A stretch of DNA of 64,000 nucleotides from Alcanivorax sp. 1008 (GCF_020667895.1 NZ_JAFMPS010000001.1:536771-600770); one strand, 5' to 3'; shown: positions 35,776-46,956, counted from the first letter of the stretch. Notes: generated by a model not told the origin, from the sequence alone. Numbers and translations are program-made.

Positions 35776-35905
35776 GCCACCGTGCCCGGGCGCAACCGCC
35801 GCCATAATCCTCCGGGGTGCCCGCTACGCTGAGTCACCCTGCGGATTATGGTGGCGTTCACGCCTAAGGGAGGCACCGAGCCAATGAGGGTCAGGGGTGA
35901 AGCGG
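35776..35905 (+). repeat. Structured intergenic repeat element, copy C
   Basis: The third copy of the element. Compared with the reverse complement of copy A it is almost identical over the core, differing by a G/C at the CCCT[G/C]CGGATT position and small changes near the ends. It lies between divergent mtaD and gyrA. Beyond the element the gap holds the gyrA promoter and a repeat fragment; I see no gene. Confidence 0.87.
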
Positions 35906-36032
35906 CGTCACACCCGAGCAGCGCGGCAGGGCCGGAGAAGGTCACTGCCGACGATGTTTCAGGGGCATGCAAGGGGGGTGGCAAGGGCAAAAGGTTTTCG
36001 CCGCTCAAGCCGCTCCTACAGCGGCAGCAGTG

Positions 36033-36041
36033 TGGTATGAT
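36033..36041 (+). promoter_or_regulatory. Probable gyrA promoter (extended -10)
   Basis: TGG-TATGAT at 36033-36041 is an extended -10 (TGn plus TATGAT). The -35 region at the right distance is poor (CTCCTA). It lies about 55 bp before the gyrA start. Confidence 0.5.
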
Positions 36042-36094
36042 TCTGCGCTTTCCGGCCGGCCTGGCCGACGCTGTTCAGGGGATATAAAAGAGCA

Positions 36095-38776
36095 ATGACG
36101 GATCTCGCTAAAGAAGTCACCCCGGTCAATATCGAAGACGAGCTAAAGCAGTCCTACCTCGACTACGCCATGAGCGTTATCGTCGGTCGGGCACTGCCGG
36201 ATGTGCGCGACGGCCTCAAGCCGGTACACCGCCGCGTCCTGTTCGCCATGCACGAGCTGGGTAATGACTGGAACAAGGCCTACAAGAAGTCCGCCCGCGT
36301 GGTCGGTGACGTAATCGGTAAGTATCACCCCCATGGGGACTCTGCTGTTTACGACACTATTGTCCGTATGGCTCAGCCATTCTCTCTGCGCCACATGCTG
36401 GTTGATGGTCAGGGTAACTTTGGCTCCATCGATGGCGATAGCGCCGCCGCCATGCGATACACCGAAGTACGCATGTCCAAGATCGCCCATGAATTGCTGG
36501 CCGATCTGGAGAAAGAAACCGTCGATTACGTGCCCAACTACGACGGCACCGAGATGATCCCTGCGGTGATGCCTACCCGCGTGCCTAACCTTCTGGTGAA
36601 TGGCTCCTCAGGCATTGCCGTGGGGATGGCCACCAATATTCCGCCGCATAATCTGGCTGAAGTGGTTGATGCCTGTCTGGCTCTGATCGACGACAGCGAA
36701 CTCACCGTTGACGACTTGATGGAGCATGTCAAAGGCCCGGATTTCCCCACTTGGGGCATTATCAACGGGCGCGCCGGTATTGTTCAGGCTTACCGTACCG
36801 GCCGCGGCCGCATTTACATGCGCGCCCGAGCTCATATTGAAGACACCGATAAGTCTGGCAAGCAGGCCATCATCGTCACCGAGATTCCCTATCAGGTGAA
36901 CAAGGCTCGCCTGATTGAAAAGATCGCCGAACTGGTCAAGGACAAAAAACTCGAAGGTATCACTGAGCTGCGCGACGAATCCGATAAGGACGGCATGCGC
37001 ATCGTGATCGAGTTGCGGCGTGGTGAAAATACCGATGTGGTGCTGAACAATCTGTACTCGCAAACGCAGATGGAAAGCGTGTTCGGCATCAACATGGTGG
37101 CGCTGGTAGATGGTCAGCCGCGCACCCTTAATCTGAAGGAAATGATTGAGGCGTTTGTTCGTCATCGCCGCGAAGTGGTCACCCGCCGCACGGTGTTCGA
37201 GCTGCGTAAGGCAAGAGAAAAGGGCCACATACTGGAAGGCTTGGCTGTGGCGCTGGCGAATATCGATCCGGTGATCGAGTTGATCAAACAGTCGCCCAGC
37301 GGAGCTGAGGCAAAAGAGCGTTTGGTCGCTACCGCATGGGCTCCCGGTAACGTGATTCAAATGCTTGAGCGGGCCGGTGGTGAAGATGCGTGCCGCCCGG
37401 ATGGACTTGATCCGTCCCTCGGTCTTCGCGATGGAAAATATTATCTCTCCGTGGAACAGGCTCAGGCCATTCTTGACCTGCGCCTGCAGAAACTGACGGG
37501 CATGGAGCAGGAAAAGCTGGTTCTCGATTATCAGGATCTGTTGGACAAGATTGCCGAGCTTGGTCTGATTCTGGCTGATCCGCAGCGTCTGCTGCAGGTG
37601 ATTCGTGATGAGCTGGCGGCGGTTCGCGAGGAGTATGCCGACGAGCGTCGTACCGAGATCCAGACCTCCCGCGCTGATTTCAGCATGGAAGACCTGATTG
37701 CCGAAGAAACCGTGGTGGTGACTTTCTCCCACGGTGGCTACGCCAAAATGCAGCCGATTGACACCTACCGCGCGCAAAAACGTGGTGGTCGAGGCAAGGC
37801 CGCAACTGCAGTAAAAGATGAAGATTATGTCGAGCATCTGCTGGTGGCGGGCACCCATGACACCCTGCTGTGCTTCACTAATATCGGCAAGGTATTCTGG
37901 TTGCGGGTCTATGAGCTGCCTCAGGGCGGCCGTAACTCACGAGGCAAACCGATCGTTAATCTGATCCCGGCCTTGCAGGAAGATGAGCGCATTACCGCCA
38001 TTCTGCGCATGGATCCGGAAATGATGCGCCAGCAGTCCGCCGTCGATGACGACGATGAAAGCGAAGCTGATGTTATTGATGTGGCAGATGAAGACGGTGC
38101 AGAAGAGATCGTTGCTGATACCGTGCCCGGGCCGTTCATCTTTATGGCTACCTCCAATGGTATGGTTAAACGTACTCAGCTGGCCAAGTTTGCCCGGCCG
38201 CGCAGCAACGGCCTGATCGCCGTGCGTCTGCAGGAAGGTCAAAGTCTGGTCAACGTCGCTGTTACCCAAGGTGACGAAGACGTCATGCTGGTCGCCGGCA
38301 ACGGCAAGGTGGTGCGCTTCCGTCAGGCCGCCGTGCGGGTCATGGGCCGTACTGCCCGCGGTGTGCGTGGTATGAAGGTTGCCGCCGGCGAAGAAATTAT
38401 TGCCATGATTATTCCGCAGGAAGGTGGTCAGCTGCTGACCTCCTCGGAAAAAGGCTATGGCAAGCGTACGGGCGTCGATGAGTTCCCAACCAAAGGTCGC
38501 GGCACTCAGGGTGTTATCGGTATGGTGGTCAACGACCGCAATGGCGTACTGATCGGCGCTACCCAAGTGTTTGGCGGTGAAGACATCATGCTGATCTCTA
38601 ATCAGGGCACTCTGGTGCGTACCCGGGTTGATGAGGTCAGCTTGCTCAGCCGTAATACACAGGGCGTCACCCTGATCAAACTAGGCAAGGAAGAACACCT
38701 CGTCGGCGTCGAGCGCATTCCGGAGCTGGAAGGCGTGGAAGAAGAAATAGACGAAGAAGACGAAGCAGAATCCTGA
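36095..38776 (+). CDS. gyrA: DNA gyrase subunit A
   Basis: An 893-residue GyrA. It cuts and rejoins DNA to introduce negative supercoils with GyrB. The catalytic tyrosine is Y122 in AAMRYTE. The quinolone region has S83 and D87 ([11 protein letters not shown]), the wild-type sensitive residues by E. coli numbering. The GyrA box [10 protein letters not shown] starts the C-terminal beta-pinwheel. An acidic insert ([24 protein letters not shown], about residues 650-675) and acidic tail [12 protein letters not shown] follow. No intein or frameshift is seen. serC follows after a strong hairpin. Confidence 0.98.
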   Translation: MTDLAKEVTPVNIEDELKQSYLDYAMSVIVGRALPDVRDGLKPVHRRVLFAMHELGNDWNKAYKKSARVVGDVIGKYHPHGDSAVYDTIVRMAQPFSLRHMLVDGQGNFGSIDGDSAAAMRYTEVRMSKIAHELLADLEKETVDYVPNYDGTEMIPAVMPTRVPNLLVNGSSGIAVGMATNIPPHNLAEVVDACLALIDDSELTVDDLMEHVKGPDFPTWGIINGRAGIVQAYRTGRGRIYMRARAHIEDTDKSGKQAIIVTEIPYQVNKARLIEKIAELVKDKKLEGITELRDESDKDGMRIVIELRRGENTDVVLNNLYSQTQMESVFGINMVALVDGQPRTLNLKEMIEAFVRHRREVVTRRTVFELRKAREKGHILEGLAVALANIDPVIELIKQSPSGAEAKERLVATAWAPGNVIQMLERAGGEDACRPDGLDPSLGLRDGKYYLSVEQAQAILDLRLQKLTGMEQEKLVLDYQDLLDKIAELGLILADPQRLLQVIRDELAAVREEYADERRTEIQTSRADFSMEDLIAEETVVVTFSHGGYAKMQPIDTYRAQKRGGRGKAATAVKDEDYVEHLLVAGTHDTLLCFTNIGKVFWLRVYELPQGGRNSRGKPIVNLIPALQEDERITAILRMDPEMMRQQSAVDDDDESEADVIDVADEDGAEEIVADTVPGPFIFMATSNGMVKRTQLAKFARPRSNGLIAVRLQEGQSLVNVAVTQGDEDVMLVAGNGKVVRFRQAAVRVMGRTARGVRGMKVAAGEEIIAMIIPQEGGQLLTSSEKGYGKRTGVDEFPTKGRGTQGVIGMVVNDRNGVLIGATQVFGGEDIMLISNQGTLVRTRVDEVSLLSRNTQGVTLIKLGKEEHLVGVERIPELEGVEEEIDEEDEAES

Positions 38777-38779
38777 CTC

Positions 38780-38825
38780 TGTAACGGCTGGAGGGGCGAC
38801 TTTAGTCGCCCCTCCAGCCGTTACA
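38780..38825. repeat. Perfect 21-bp hairpin between gyrA and serC
   Basis: Positions 38780-38800 pair perfectly with 38805-38825 around a TTTA loop. The core GGAGGGGCGACTTTAGTCGCC is related to the GTAGGAGCGGC family. There is no T-run afterwards, so it may act as an mRNA stabiliser or attenuator rather than a terminator. Confidence 0.85.
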
Positions 38826-38869
38826 GCGGGGTGCTACCAATAACCTCTATCCCGGAGCTGACTTACTCC

Positions 38870-39946
38870 ATGACTCGCGCCTTTAACTTTTGTGCAGGAC
38901 CGGCCGCACTGCCGGAAGAAGTTCTTCAACAGGCCCGCGATGAACTGCTCGACTGGCAAGGCACTGGCATGTCGATCATGGAGATGAGTCACCGCTCCAA
39001 AGAATACGTCGCCATTGCCCATGCCGCCGAGCAGGATTTGCGCGAGCTGCTTGGCATTAGTAACGATTACGCCGTGCTGTTCTTGCAGGGTGGGGCCAGT
39101 CAGCAGTTTTCAATGATCCCCATGAATCTGCTCAACAGTGGCGAAACCGCAGACTACGTCAACACTGGTCAGTGGTCGATCAAGGCCATTGCGGAAGCAA
39201 AGCGTTTTGGCAATATCAACGTCGTAGCCAGCGCCGAGGACAAGCACTTCTCCTATGTCCCGGCACAAAGTAGCTGGAATGAGTCAAAGGATGCGGTTTA
39301 TCTGCACTACACACCTAACGAAACCATCGGCGGTGTGGAGTTCCCCTTTATTCCAAAAACGGATAAGCCGCTAGTAGCTGATTTTTCTTCGTCGATTTTG
39401 TCGCGACCGCTGGATGTAGATCGCTATGGACTCATTTATGCCGGAGCCCAGAAAAATATCGGTCCCGCGGGCATTGTGGTCGTGATTATTCGCCGTGATC
39501 TGATCGGTCGAGTGACAGGGTTGCCAGCGATGCTGGACTACAAGATCCATGCGGACAATGGCTCCATGTACAACACTCCGCCGACCTATTCCTGGTATCT
39601 GGCTGGCTTGGTATTTAAATGGCTCAAGCGCCAGGGCGGTCTTGCTGCCATGGCTGAAGTTAACGACCGCAAAGCGAAAAAATTGTACGGTTATATTGAT
39701 GCTAGTGAGTTTTATAGCAACCCGGTGAACCCGGCAGATCGTAGCTGCATGAACGTACCCTTCGTGCTCGCAGATGCGCTCCTGGACAAGCAGTTTCTGC
39801 AGCAGGCAGACGCTGCGGGGCTGCTCAATTTGGCCGGGCACCGCTCTGTTGGTGGTATGCGCGCCAGTATTTACAACGCAGTGCCAGAAGCAGCAGTAGA
39901 TGCACTGATTGAATTCATGCAGGACTTTGCAAAGCGGAACGGCTGA
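38870..39946 (+). CDS. serC: Phosphoserine/4-phosphohydroxythreonine aminotransferase
   Basis: A 358-residue class V PLP aminotransferase. It makes phosphoserine for serine, and 4-phosphohydroxythreonine for pyridoxal phosphate. Features are FNFCAGPAALPEEVL, FLQGGASQQFSM, and the PLP lysine in YAGAQKNIGPAGIVVVI. The ATG at 38870 begins MTRAFNFCAGP, the family start. CGGAG is 13 nt upstream, rather far. The stop overlaps pheA by 1 nt. Confidence 0.97.
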   Translation: MTRAFNFCAGPAALPEEVLQQARDELLDWQGTGMSIMEMSHRSKEYVAIAHAAEQDLRELLGISNDYAVLFLQGGASQQFSMIPMNLLNSGETADYVNTGQWSIKAIAEAKRFGNINVVASAEDKHFSYVPAQSSWNESKDAVYLHYTPNETIGGVEFPFIPKTDKPLVADFSSSILSRPLDVDRYGLIYAGAQKNIGPAGIVVVIIRRDLIGRVTGLPAMLDYKIHADNGSMYNTPPTYSWYLAGLVFKWLKRQGGLAAMAEVNDRKAKKLYGYIDASEFYSNPVNPADRSCMNVPFVLADALLDKQFLQQADAAGLLNLAGHRSVGGMRASIYNAVPEAAVDALIEFMQDFAKRNG

Positions 39947-41037
39947 TGAGCAAGCAACCGACACTGGAACAATTGCGTGCGCAAATTGATGCGCTGGATG
40001 AAAAGCTACAGGGCTTGATTAATGAGCGCGCCTCCCTTGCTCAATCCGTGGCGTCAGTAAAGCGGGCGGAAGAGGGTGGCGAGCCGGTTTTCTATCGTCC
40101 TGAGCGGGAAGCTCAAGTGTTGCGCATGGTTAAGGAGCGTAACCAGGGGCCGCTGGACGGTGAAGTGATCGCCCGTTTATTCCGTGAGGTAATGAGTGCA
40201 TGCCTGGCGCTGGAGCAGCCCATGAAAGTGGCGTTCCTGGGCCCGGAAGGCACTTTTACTCATCAGGCAGTGCTGAAACATTTTGGCCATGGCGTTACCG
40301 CTGTGCCCATGAATGCCATTGATGAAGTGTTCCGCGAAGTGGATGCCGGGGCGGCAAACTACGGTATCGTTCCGGTGGAAAACTCCACGGAGGGCGTGGT
40401 TACCCATACGCTGGATACGTTTATGGAATCCGGCCTGAAGATCTGTGGTGAAGTCGAGTTGCGCATTCACCATCACCTGATGATCGGTCCGGCCACCCGC
40501 CGCGATAGCATCAGCCGCATCTACTCACACCAGCAGACGTTGGCGCAGTGTCGTAAATGGCTCGATAGCCACATGCCTAATGCGGAGCGTATTGCGGTGG
40601 CTTCCAATGCTCAGGCTGCCAAACGCTTGAAGGACGAATGGAATGCCGCTGCGATTGCCGGAGAAATGGCTGCCGAGCTGTACGGCATGGAAGTGATTCA
40701 TCGCAACGTGGAAGACCGGCCGGACAACACCACTCGCTTTATTATTATCGGCAAGCAAGACACGCCAACTTCCGGCAAAGATAAAACCAGCATTATGGCG
40801 AGCGGCAAGAATCGCCCTGGTCTGCTGTATAGCGTACTGGAGCCGTTCAAGCGTCATGGGGTCAACCTGACGCGGCTCGAATCGCGGCCATCCCGTGCAG
40901 AAAAATGGAATTACGTTTTCTTTATTGATTTTGAAGGCCATCGCGACGACCCGGATGTGCAGAATTTGCTGGCGGAGTTGGAAGCGGATTCACTGAATAT
41001 CCGTTTCCTCGGCTCCTATCCGAAAGCGGTCCTCTGA
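39946..41037 (+). CDS. pheA: Bifunctional chorismate mutase/prephenate dehydratase
   Basis: A 363-residue P-protein for phenylalanine synthesis. The AroQ-type chorismate mutase is at residues 1 to about 90 (LEQLRAQIDALDEKLQGLIN). The dehydratase is about 93-270 (GPEGTFTHQAVLKHFGH). An ACT domain (about 280-355, RPGLLYSVLEPFKRHGVNLT and ESRPSR) gives feedback inhibition. The ATG overlaps the serC stop (TGATG). Confidence 0.97.
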   Translation: MSKQPTLEQLRAQIDALDEKLQGLINERASLAQSVASVKRAEEGGEPVFYRPEREAQVLRMVKERNQGPLDGEVIARLFREVMSACLALEQPMKVAFLGPEGTFTHQAVLKHFGHGVTAVPMNAIDEVFREVDAGAANYGIVPVENSTEGVVTHTLDTFMESGLKICGEVELRIHHHLMIGPATRRDSISRIYSHQQTLAQCRKWLDSHMPNAERIAVASNAQAAKRLKDEWNAAAIAGEMAAELYGMEVIHRNVEDRPDNTTRFIIIGKQDTPTSGKDKTSIMASGKNRPGLLYSVLEPFKRHGVNLTRLESRPSRAEKWNYVFFIDFEGHRDDPDVQNLLAELEADSLNIRFLGSYPKAVL

Positions 41038-41052
41038 TCAGGAGACAGCACC

Positions 41053-42156
41053 ATGAGCTGTGATTTCATTGCCTTGGCAACCCCGGGAGTGCAAACACTC
41101 AAGCCCTATGCGGTTGGTAAGCCGACTGAAGAGCTAGAGCGCGAGCTGGGCATCAAGAATATTGTCAAGCTGGCCAGCAACGAAAATCCGCTGGGGCCGG
41201 GCAAGTTGGCATTGCATGCGGCTCGTCAGGCGTTGGAGAGCCTGCATCTGTATCCGGATGGTGCCGGCTTTTATCTTAAGAGTGCGCTGCGAGAAAAATT
41301 CGGTCTTCGTCCTGAGCAGATCACTCTGGGTAATGGTTCCAATGATTTGCTTGAGCTTATTGGCCGTGGCTTTCTTAATCGCGGCGATGAAGTGATTTTT
41401 TCTCAGCATGCCTTTGCCGTCTATATGCTAGTTACGCTGGGCTGCTCCGCCAAGCCGGTGGAAGTGCCGGCCAAGCTGTTTGGTCACGATCTCGCCGCCA
41501 TGGCTGATGCCATTACCGAGCGAACCCGGATCATTTTTATCGCTAACCCCAACAATCCCACCGGAACCTGGTTTCATCGCCAGGCACTGGAAAGCTTTAT
41601 GCAGCGTGTGCCTGAGGAGGTACTGGTGGTACTGGATGAGGCATACGTTGAGTACGTCGAGGAAGAGGGTTACCCAAACGGCTTTGAGTTTGTTGATCGC
41701 TATCGCAACGTGATTGTTACCCGTACCTTCTCGAAGATGTACGGTCTGGCCGGTTTGCGTGTTGGCTATGCGGTGGCTAATCCGGAAATTACCAATGTGC
41801 TTAATCGCGTGCGCCAGCCGTTTAACGTTAATGCGCCGGCTCTTGCCGCCGCTGCCGCTGCGCTGAACGATGACAACTACATCGAAGACAGCAAGAGCGA
41901 AAACACTTCCGGTCTGGTGCAGATCGCTGAAGGCCTGCAAGCACTTAATCTCCACGCCATCCCCTCCGTGGCTAATTTCATTGCGTTCGATTGTGGTCGT
42001 CCGGCGCAACCGATTTATGAGGCTCTGCTGCATGAAGGGGTGATTGTCCGGCCAATTGGTGGCTACGGTATGCCCAACCACTTGCGCGTCTCCATTGGCC
42101 TTGGCGAACAGAACGACCGCTTCCTCAGGGCCCTGGAGAAGGTGCTTAATGTTTAA
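41053..42156 (+). CDS. hisC: Histidinol-phosphate aminotransferase
   Basis: A 367-residue fold-type I PLP aminotransferase. It transfers the amino group in histidine synthesis and often also handles aromatic amino acids. The position between pheA and tyrA-aroA suggests an aromatic role too, as in Pseudomonas hisC2. Features are KLASNENPLGP, IANPNNPTGTW, and the PLP lysine in RTFSKMYGLAGLRVGY. AGGAG precedes the ATG. It overlaps the following gene by 8 nt. Confidence 0.95.
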   Translation: MSCDFIALATPGVQTLKPYAVGKPTEELERELGIKNIVKLASNENPLGPGKLALHAARQALESLHLYPDGAGFYLKSALREKFGLRPEQITLGNGSNDLLELIGRGFLNRGDEVIFSQHAFAVYMLVTLGCSAKPVEVPAKLFGHDLAAMADAITERTRIIFIANPNNPTGTWFHRQALESFMQRVPEEVLVVLDEAYVEYVEEEGYPNGFEFVDRYRNVIVTRTFSKMYGLAGLRVGYAVANPEITNVLNRVRQPFNVNAPALAAAAAALNDDNYIEDSKSENTSGLVQIAEGLQALNLHAIPSVANFIAFDCGRPAQPIYEALLHEGVIVRPIGGYGMPNHLRVSIGLGEQNDRFLRALEKVLNV

Positions 42157-44425
42157 CCGCGTAGCCATTATCGGTCTGGGGCTGATTGGCGGCTCTCTGG
42201 CTGCGGCTATCCGCGCCCACGGTCTCGCCACAACGATTGTCGCTGGGGCCCGCTCTGAGAGAACGCTGGAGCGTGGCAAGCTACTCGGCCTGATTGATGA
42301 TGGCAGCACGGATTTCGCCGAAGCAGTTAAAGGCGCTGATTTGGTGTTTCTGGCGGTGCCGGTATCCAGCATGGCCGACAGCATGGCGAAAATGGCGCCG
42401 GGCTTGAGTGGCACCGTCATCATTACGGATGGAGGCAGCGTCAAAGGCAAGGTGATCGACGCCGCTATTAATTGTATTGCAGAGCACATTAGCCGCTTTG
42501 TTCCCGGTCACCCGATTGCAGGCAAGGAAAAAAGCGGTGTTGATGCTGCGGATGCGCGGCTATACCAGAACCACCGGGTTATTCTCACGCCAACGGCGCA
42601 AACCGATACTCAGGCCACTGAGAGAGTGCGTGCCCTGTGGGCGGCCGTGGGTGCCGAGGTATTAACCATGGCGCCAGACGAACACGACCGGGTGCTGGCA
42701 GAAACCAGTCACTTGCCGCACCTGCTGGCATTTTCTCTGGTGGATACCTTGGCCCGGCAGGGCGACTCGCTGGATATCTTCCGCTATGCTGCCGGCGGTT
42801 TCCGTGACTTCACCCGTATCGCCTCTAGCGATCCGCTGATGTGGCACGACATTTTTAAAGAAAATCGAGACTCGGTGTTGCGTGCCGTGGATCTGTTTCA
42901 GCAGGGGTTGGCGGGATTTCGTCAGGCGATAGAGCAGGGCGATAGTGACGACATGCTGGCCATCATGACCAGAGCTAACAGTGCCCGGGCCCACTTTCTG
43001 GCGCTTTCGGCACGCACCTCTTACACCGCCGCCCTGCAACTCAACGACGATAGAACTAACGCTATAGCGAGTGACAACACAGCCATGAGTAACACTGTTT
43101 CCTCCGGCCATGGTCGCCGGGTCGAGTTCCACCTGCAGCCCGGCGGTGCCCTGAATGGATCCCTGCGGGTTCCGGGCGACAAGTCCATCTCGCATCGCTC
43201 GATCATGCTCGGTGCGCTGGCCGACGGCATTACTGAAATAGAAGGTTTTCTGGAAGGCGAAGACGCTCTGGCCACGTTGCAGGCGTTTCGTGATATGGGC
43301 GTGGTCATTGAAGGCCCCAGCGCGGGCCGCGTGCGTGTCCATGGCGTTGGGCTGCACGGGCTCAAGGCGCCCAGCGGCACTCTTTACATGGGCAATTCCG
43401 GCACTTCCATGCGTCTGTTGATGGGTCTGCTTTGTGGTCAGCCGTTTAACACGGAGTTGACCGGGGATGCCTCGCTTAGCAAGCGTCCCATGGAGCGTGT
43501 TGCCAAGCCATTGCGGGAAATGAACGCAGCTATCGCTACCACCGGCAAAGGCACGCCGCCGGTGCATATCAGCGGCGGCCAGCAGCTTAAGGGCATCCAT
43601 TACGACTTGCCGGTAGCCTCCGCCCAGGTCAAGTCAGCCATTTTGTTGGCTGGCTTGTATGCCGAAGGCGAAACCTCTGTTACCGAGCCGGCTCCCACTC
43701 GCGACCATACCGAGCGCATGCTGGCTGGCTTTGGTTACCCGGTCAGCCGTGATGGCGCCACCAGCAAGGTTAGTGGCGGTGGCAAGCTCAGTGCCTGCTC
43801 GCTGGAAGTCCCGGCGGATATTTCCTCGGCGGCCTTCTTTTTGGTCGGAGCGTCGATTGCGGAGGGTTCCGAGCTGCTGTTACGCCATGTCGGTATCAAC
43901 CCTACGCGCACCGGTATTATCGATATCCTCAAGCTCATGGGGGCTGATATTACCCTTGAGAATCAGCGAGATGCGGGCGGTGAGCCGGTTGCGGATATTC
44001 GTGTCAAAAGTGCCAGGCTGAAGGGTATTACCATTCCAGAAGAGCTGGTGCCACTGGCCATAGATGAGTTTCCGGTGCTGTTCATCGCAGCGGCTAATGC
44101 ACAGGGCGATACCATCCTGCATGGCGCTGAAGAGCTGCGGGTCAAGGAGTCGGACCGTATTCAGGTGATGGCGGATGGCCTCACCACGGTGGGTGTGGAG
44201 AACGAAGTCTATGCGGACGGCATTCGTATTCGCGGCGGCCAGTACGGCGGCGGTGAAGTTTATGCCCATGGCGACCATCGTATTGCCATGAGCTTCGCCA
44301 TCGCCTCATTGCGGGCTACGGCGCCAATCCTGATCCACGACTGCGCCAATGTGGCCACTTCGTTCCCTGGCTTTGCCGAGCTTGCCAGCGCCGCCGGCCT
44401 GAATCTATCCGTGGTGGAAGACTGA
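42149..44425 (+). CDS. Fused prephenate dehydrogenase / EPSP synthase (TyrA-AroA)
   Basis: A 758-residue fusion. The N-terminal TyrA domain (about 1-300) has the NAD motif [12 protein letters not shown] and the [10 protein letters not shown] segment. The C-terminal 3-phosphoshikimate 1-carboxyvinyltransferase (about 320-755) has [22 protein letters not shown] and [12 protein letters not shown]. The SAQVK motif fits class II EPSP synthases. The same fusion is known in Pseudomonas. It joins tyrosine synthesis and the shikimate pathway step before chorismate. The ATG at 42149 opens [11 protein letters not shown]; upstream in-frame sequence is hisC. cmk overlaps by 1 nt. Confidence 0.96.
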   Translation: MFNRVAIIGLGLIGGSLAAAIRAHGLATTIVAGARSERTLERGKLLGLIDDGSTDFAEAVKGADLVFLAVPVSSMADSMAKMAPGLSGTVIITDGGSVKGKVIDAAINCIAEHISRFVPGHPIAGKEKSGVDAADARLYQNHRVILTPTAQTDTQATERVRALWAAVGAEVLTMAPDEHDRVLAETSHLPHLLAFSLVDTLARQGDSLDIFRYAAGGFRDFTRIASSDPLMWHDIFKENRDSVLRAVDLFQQGLAGFRQAIEQGDSDDMLAIMTRANSARAHFLALSARTSYTAALQLNDDRTNAIASDNTAMSNTVSSGHGRRVEFHLQPGGALNGSLRVPGDKSISHRSIMLGALADGITEIEGFLEGEDALATLQAFRDMGVVIEGPSAGRVRVHGVGLHGLKAPSGTLYMGNSGTSMRLLMGLLCGQPFNTELTGDASLSKRPMERVAKPLREMNAAIATTGKGTPPVHISGGQQLKGIHYDLPVASAQVKSAILLAGLYAEGETSVTEPAPTRDHTERMLAGFGYPVSRDGATSKVSGGGKLSACSLEVPADISSAAFFLVGASIAEGSELLLRHVGINPTRTGIIDILKLMGADITLENQRDAGGEPVADIRVKSARLKGITIPEELVPLAIDEFPVLFIAAANAQGDTILHGAEELRVKESDRIQVMADGLTTVGVENEVYADGIRIRGGQYGGGEVYAHGDHRIAMSFAIASLRATAPILIHDCANVATSFPGFAELASAAGLNLSVVED

Positions 44426-45111
44426 TGGCCGCCGCTTCGATGGCGAAAGTCATTACCATTGACGGCCCGGTGTCCTCAGGAAAGGGCACTATTGCTCGTA
44501 AAGTAGCCCAGCGGCTTGGCTGGCATCTCCTTGATTCTGGGGCACTTTATCGTTTGTTGGGGCTGCATGCCCGTAATCTGGGTGTGTCACTGGATGTCCC
44601 GGAAGGTCTGGTGCCGTTGGCCCGTGAGCTGCCGTGCCGCTTTGTCGAGAAGAACGGCGAGCTGCTGATTGAGTTGGACGGGGTAGACGTGTCCGACTAC
44701 CTGCGCACCGAGGAAGTGGGCGAGCTGGCCAGCCGGGTCGCTGTCCATCAGCCGGTCCGTGATGCGTTGTTGGCCCGTCAGCAGGGCTTTGCCCAGTCCC
44801 CTGGTCTGATTGCCGATGGTCGCGACATGGGTACCGTGGTATTTCGTGCTGCGCCCCTCAAGATCTACCTCACTGCCAGTCCCGAGGAGCGTGCCCGTCG
44901 GCGCTATAACCAGTTGAAGGAAAAGGGGTTTGATGCTAATCTCGCCGCCCTCGTTGAGGACATCCGCAACCGGGATGAGCGGGACATGGGTCGTGATGTG
45001 GCACCGTTGAAGCCAGCAGAAGATGCGCTGGTGGTAGACAGTACCGACATGACAATCGATGCCGTATTGGACCGGATTCTCAGCGAAGCACAACAACGAA
45101 ACCTCGTTTGA
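44425..45111 (+). CDS. cmk: Cytidylate kinase
   Basis: A 228-residue (d)CMP kinase. The P-loop GPVSSGKGT is near residues 14-22. SGALYR and [12 protein letters not shown] bind substrate, and the LID contains [10 protein letters not shown]. It supplies (d)CDP for nucleic acids and lipids. It starts within the TGATGG overlap with tyrA-aroA and precedes rpsA, the common gammaproteobacterial order. Confidence 0.97.
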   Translation: MAAASMAKVITIDGPVSSGKGTIARKVAQRLGWHLLDSGALYRLLGLHARNLGVSLDVPEGLVPLARELPCRFVEKNGELLIELDGVDVSDYLRTEEVGELASRVAVHQPVRDALLARQQGFAQSPGLIADGRDMGTVVFRAAPLKIYLTASPEERARRRYNQLKEKGFDANLAALVEDIRNRDERDMGRDVAPLKPAEDALVVDSTDMTIDAVLDRILSEAQQRNLV

Positions 45112-45230
45112 TGTGCACGCGGATTGGTTGACGCGCGGTCGCCAAAGTAAACCAGCAAGGCCGTCGATCAACTTAACTTAAAGCTGCCCGTATCTGCTGG
45201 CTGATATGGTTAACCTGTGAGTACAACCCA

Positions 45231-46901
45231 ATGAGCGAATCTTTCGCCGAACTGTTTGAAGAAAGTCTGAAGTATCTCGACGTTGCCCGTGGTGCGATTA
45301 TTCGCGGCACCGTGGTAGCCATCGACAGCGACTGGATCACCGTTAATGCCGGACTGAAGTCTGAAGGTGTGATCGCACGCGAAGAATTTGTAAACGAGCG
45401 TGGTGAGCTGGAAATCAATGTAGGTGACGAAGTAGAAGTCGCCGTTGATGCCATCGATGATGGCATGGGCTTCACCCGCCTGTCGCGCGAAAAAGCCAAG
45501 CGCGCCGAAATCTGGGGCGAACTCGAAGAAGCCTTCGAGAAGACCGCCATCGTCAAAGGTATCATCAGTGGCAAGGTCAAGGGCGGTTTCACCGTCGACG
45601 TTGGCCTTATCCGCGCGTTCCTGCCGGGTTCCCTGGTCGATATCCGTCCGGTGCGCGACGTCGCTCACCTGGAAGGCAAAGAGCTGGACTTCAAAGTTAT
45701 CAAGCTCGATGCCAAGCGCAACAACGTGGTTGTCTCCCGCCGCGCAGTTATGGAAGCCGAACACAGTGCCGAGCGCGATCAGCTGCTCGAGTCGCTGCAG
45801 GAAGGCATGGTTGTTAAGGGTATCGTCAAGAACCTCACCGATTACGGTGCGTTTGTTGATCTGGGCGGTATCGACGGCCTGCTGCACATCACCGATATGG
45901 CCTGGAAGCGTATCAAGCATCCGTCCGAGATCGTTGAAGTCGGTCAGGAAATCGAAGTCAAGGTACTCAAGTTTGACCGTGACAAGATGCGCGTATCCCT
46001 TGGCCTCAAGCAGCTGGGCGAAGATCCGTGGCACGACATCGTGGCCCGCTACCCGCAGGGCGCCAAGGTCAAGGCCAAGATCACCAACCTCACCGATTAC
46101 GGCTGCTTTGCCGAAATCGAAGAGGGTGTGGAAGGTCTGGTGCACGTATCCGAAATGGATTGGACCAACAAGAACATTCACCCATCCAAAGTCGTTTCCA
46201 TTGGCGACGAAGTGGATGTGATGATCCTCGATATCGAGCAGGATCGTCGCCGTATTTCCCTGGGTATCAAGCAGTGCCAGGCGAATCCGTGGGAATCCTT
46301 CGGTACCAAGTACCAGAAAGACGACAAGGTCAGCGGCAAGATCAAGTCGATCACCGATTTCGGTATCTTCATTGGTCTGGAAGGCGGCATCGATGGTCTG
46401 GTGCACCTGTCTGACATCTCTTGGGAAGAGACCGGTGAAGATGCAGTGCGCAAGTTCGCCAAGGGCGACGAGCTGGAAACTGTCATTCTGTCCATCGACC
46501 CGGAGCGTGAGCGCATCTCTCTGGGCGTGAAGCAATTGACAGGCGATCCGTTCGGTCAGTATGTTGCTGAGAATGACCGCAACGCTATCGTTAAAGGCAC
46601 TGTGACTGCAGTGGATCAGAAGGTTGCTACCATCGCTCTGGCTGATGGTATCGAAGGCACCCTGAAGGCCTCTGAAATGTCCCGTGATCGCGTTGACGAT
46701 CTGTCTGCCGTCCTCAAGGTCGGTGACGAAGTCGAAGCCAAGATCACTGCTGTCGACCGTAAGAACCGTGCCATCACTCTGTCCGTGAAAGCCAAGGACA
46801 TGAAGGATGAGGCGGAAGCGGTAGAAAGTCTGCGTCAAGATGCTCAGGCACCGAAGACCATCGGTGATCTGATCAAGGCACAGATGGGCGGTAACGAGTA
46901 A
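45231..46901 (+). CDS. rpsA: 30S ribosomal protein S1
   Basis: A 556-residue S1 with six S1/OB repeats, about residues 20-87, 105-171, 192-260, 277-347, 364-434 and 451-520. Clear copies of the repeat motif include [38 protein letters not shown] and [18 protein letters not shown]. It binds mRNA leaders at the ribosome. The 119-bp upstream leader has no strong Shine-Dalgarno, as usual for rpsA, which is autoregulated. A long open frame on the opposite strand is a shadow. ihfB follows. Confidence 0.98.
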   Translation: MSESFAELFEESLKYLDVARGAIIRGTVVAIDSDWITVNAGLKSEGVIAREEFVNERGELEINVGDEVEVAVDAIDDGMGFTRLSREKAKRAEIWGELEEAFEKTAIVKGIISGKVKGGFTVDVGLIRAFLPGSLVDIRPVRDVAHLEGKELDFKVIKLDAKRNNVVVSRRAVMEAEHSAERDQLLESLQEGMVVKGIVKNLTDYGAFVDLGGIDGLLHITDMAWKRIKHPSEIVEVGQEIEVKVLKFDRDKMRVSLGLKQLGEDPWHDIVARYPQGAKVKAKITNLTDYGCFAEIEEGVEGLVHVSEMDWTNKNIHPSKVVSIGDEVDVMILDIEQDRRRISLGIKQCQANPWESFGTKYQKDDKVSGKIKSITDFGIFIGLEGGIDGLVHLSDISWEETGEDAVRKFAKGDELETVILSIDPERERISLGVKQLTGDPFGQYVAENDRNAIVKGTVTAVDQKVATIALADGIEGTLKASEMSRDRVDDLSAVLKVGDEVEAKITAVDRKNRAITLSVKAKDMKDEAEAVESLRQDAQAPKTIGDLIKAQMGGNE

Positions 46902-46908
46902 CAAAGCA

Positions 46909-46937
46909 CTGCCGTAGGAGCTTTGCTCCTACGGCAG
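46909..46937. repeat. GTAGGAGC hairpin between rpsA and ihfB
   Basis: The 13-bp perfect stem CTGCCGTAGGAGC/GCTCCTACGGCAG has a TTT loop. It is a full member of the GTAGGAGC family. No T-run follows, so it probably permits read-through to ihfB. Confidence 0.85.
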
Positions 46938-46956
46938 CACTCACAGGGAACTGGAC

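Noticed and set aside
36608..37858. Minus-strand 416-codon open frame opposite gyrA
   Set aside because: It is a shadow of the gyrA coding bias, rich in His, Gln and Leu with no domain or ribosome-binding site.
42662..43600. Minus-strand 312-codon open frame opposite tyrA-aroA
   Set aside because: It is a shadow of the fused gene, with no family features and no start signal.
45210..46904. Minus-strand 564-codon open frame opposite rpsA
   Set aside because: It mirrors the S1 repeats. The plus strand encodes a full six-repeat S1, and the opposite frame has no recognisable domain. Long antisense frames are common opposite highly biased genes.
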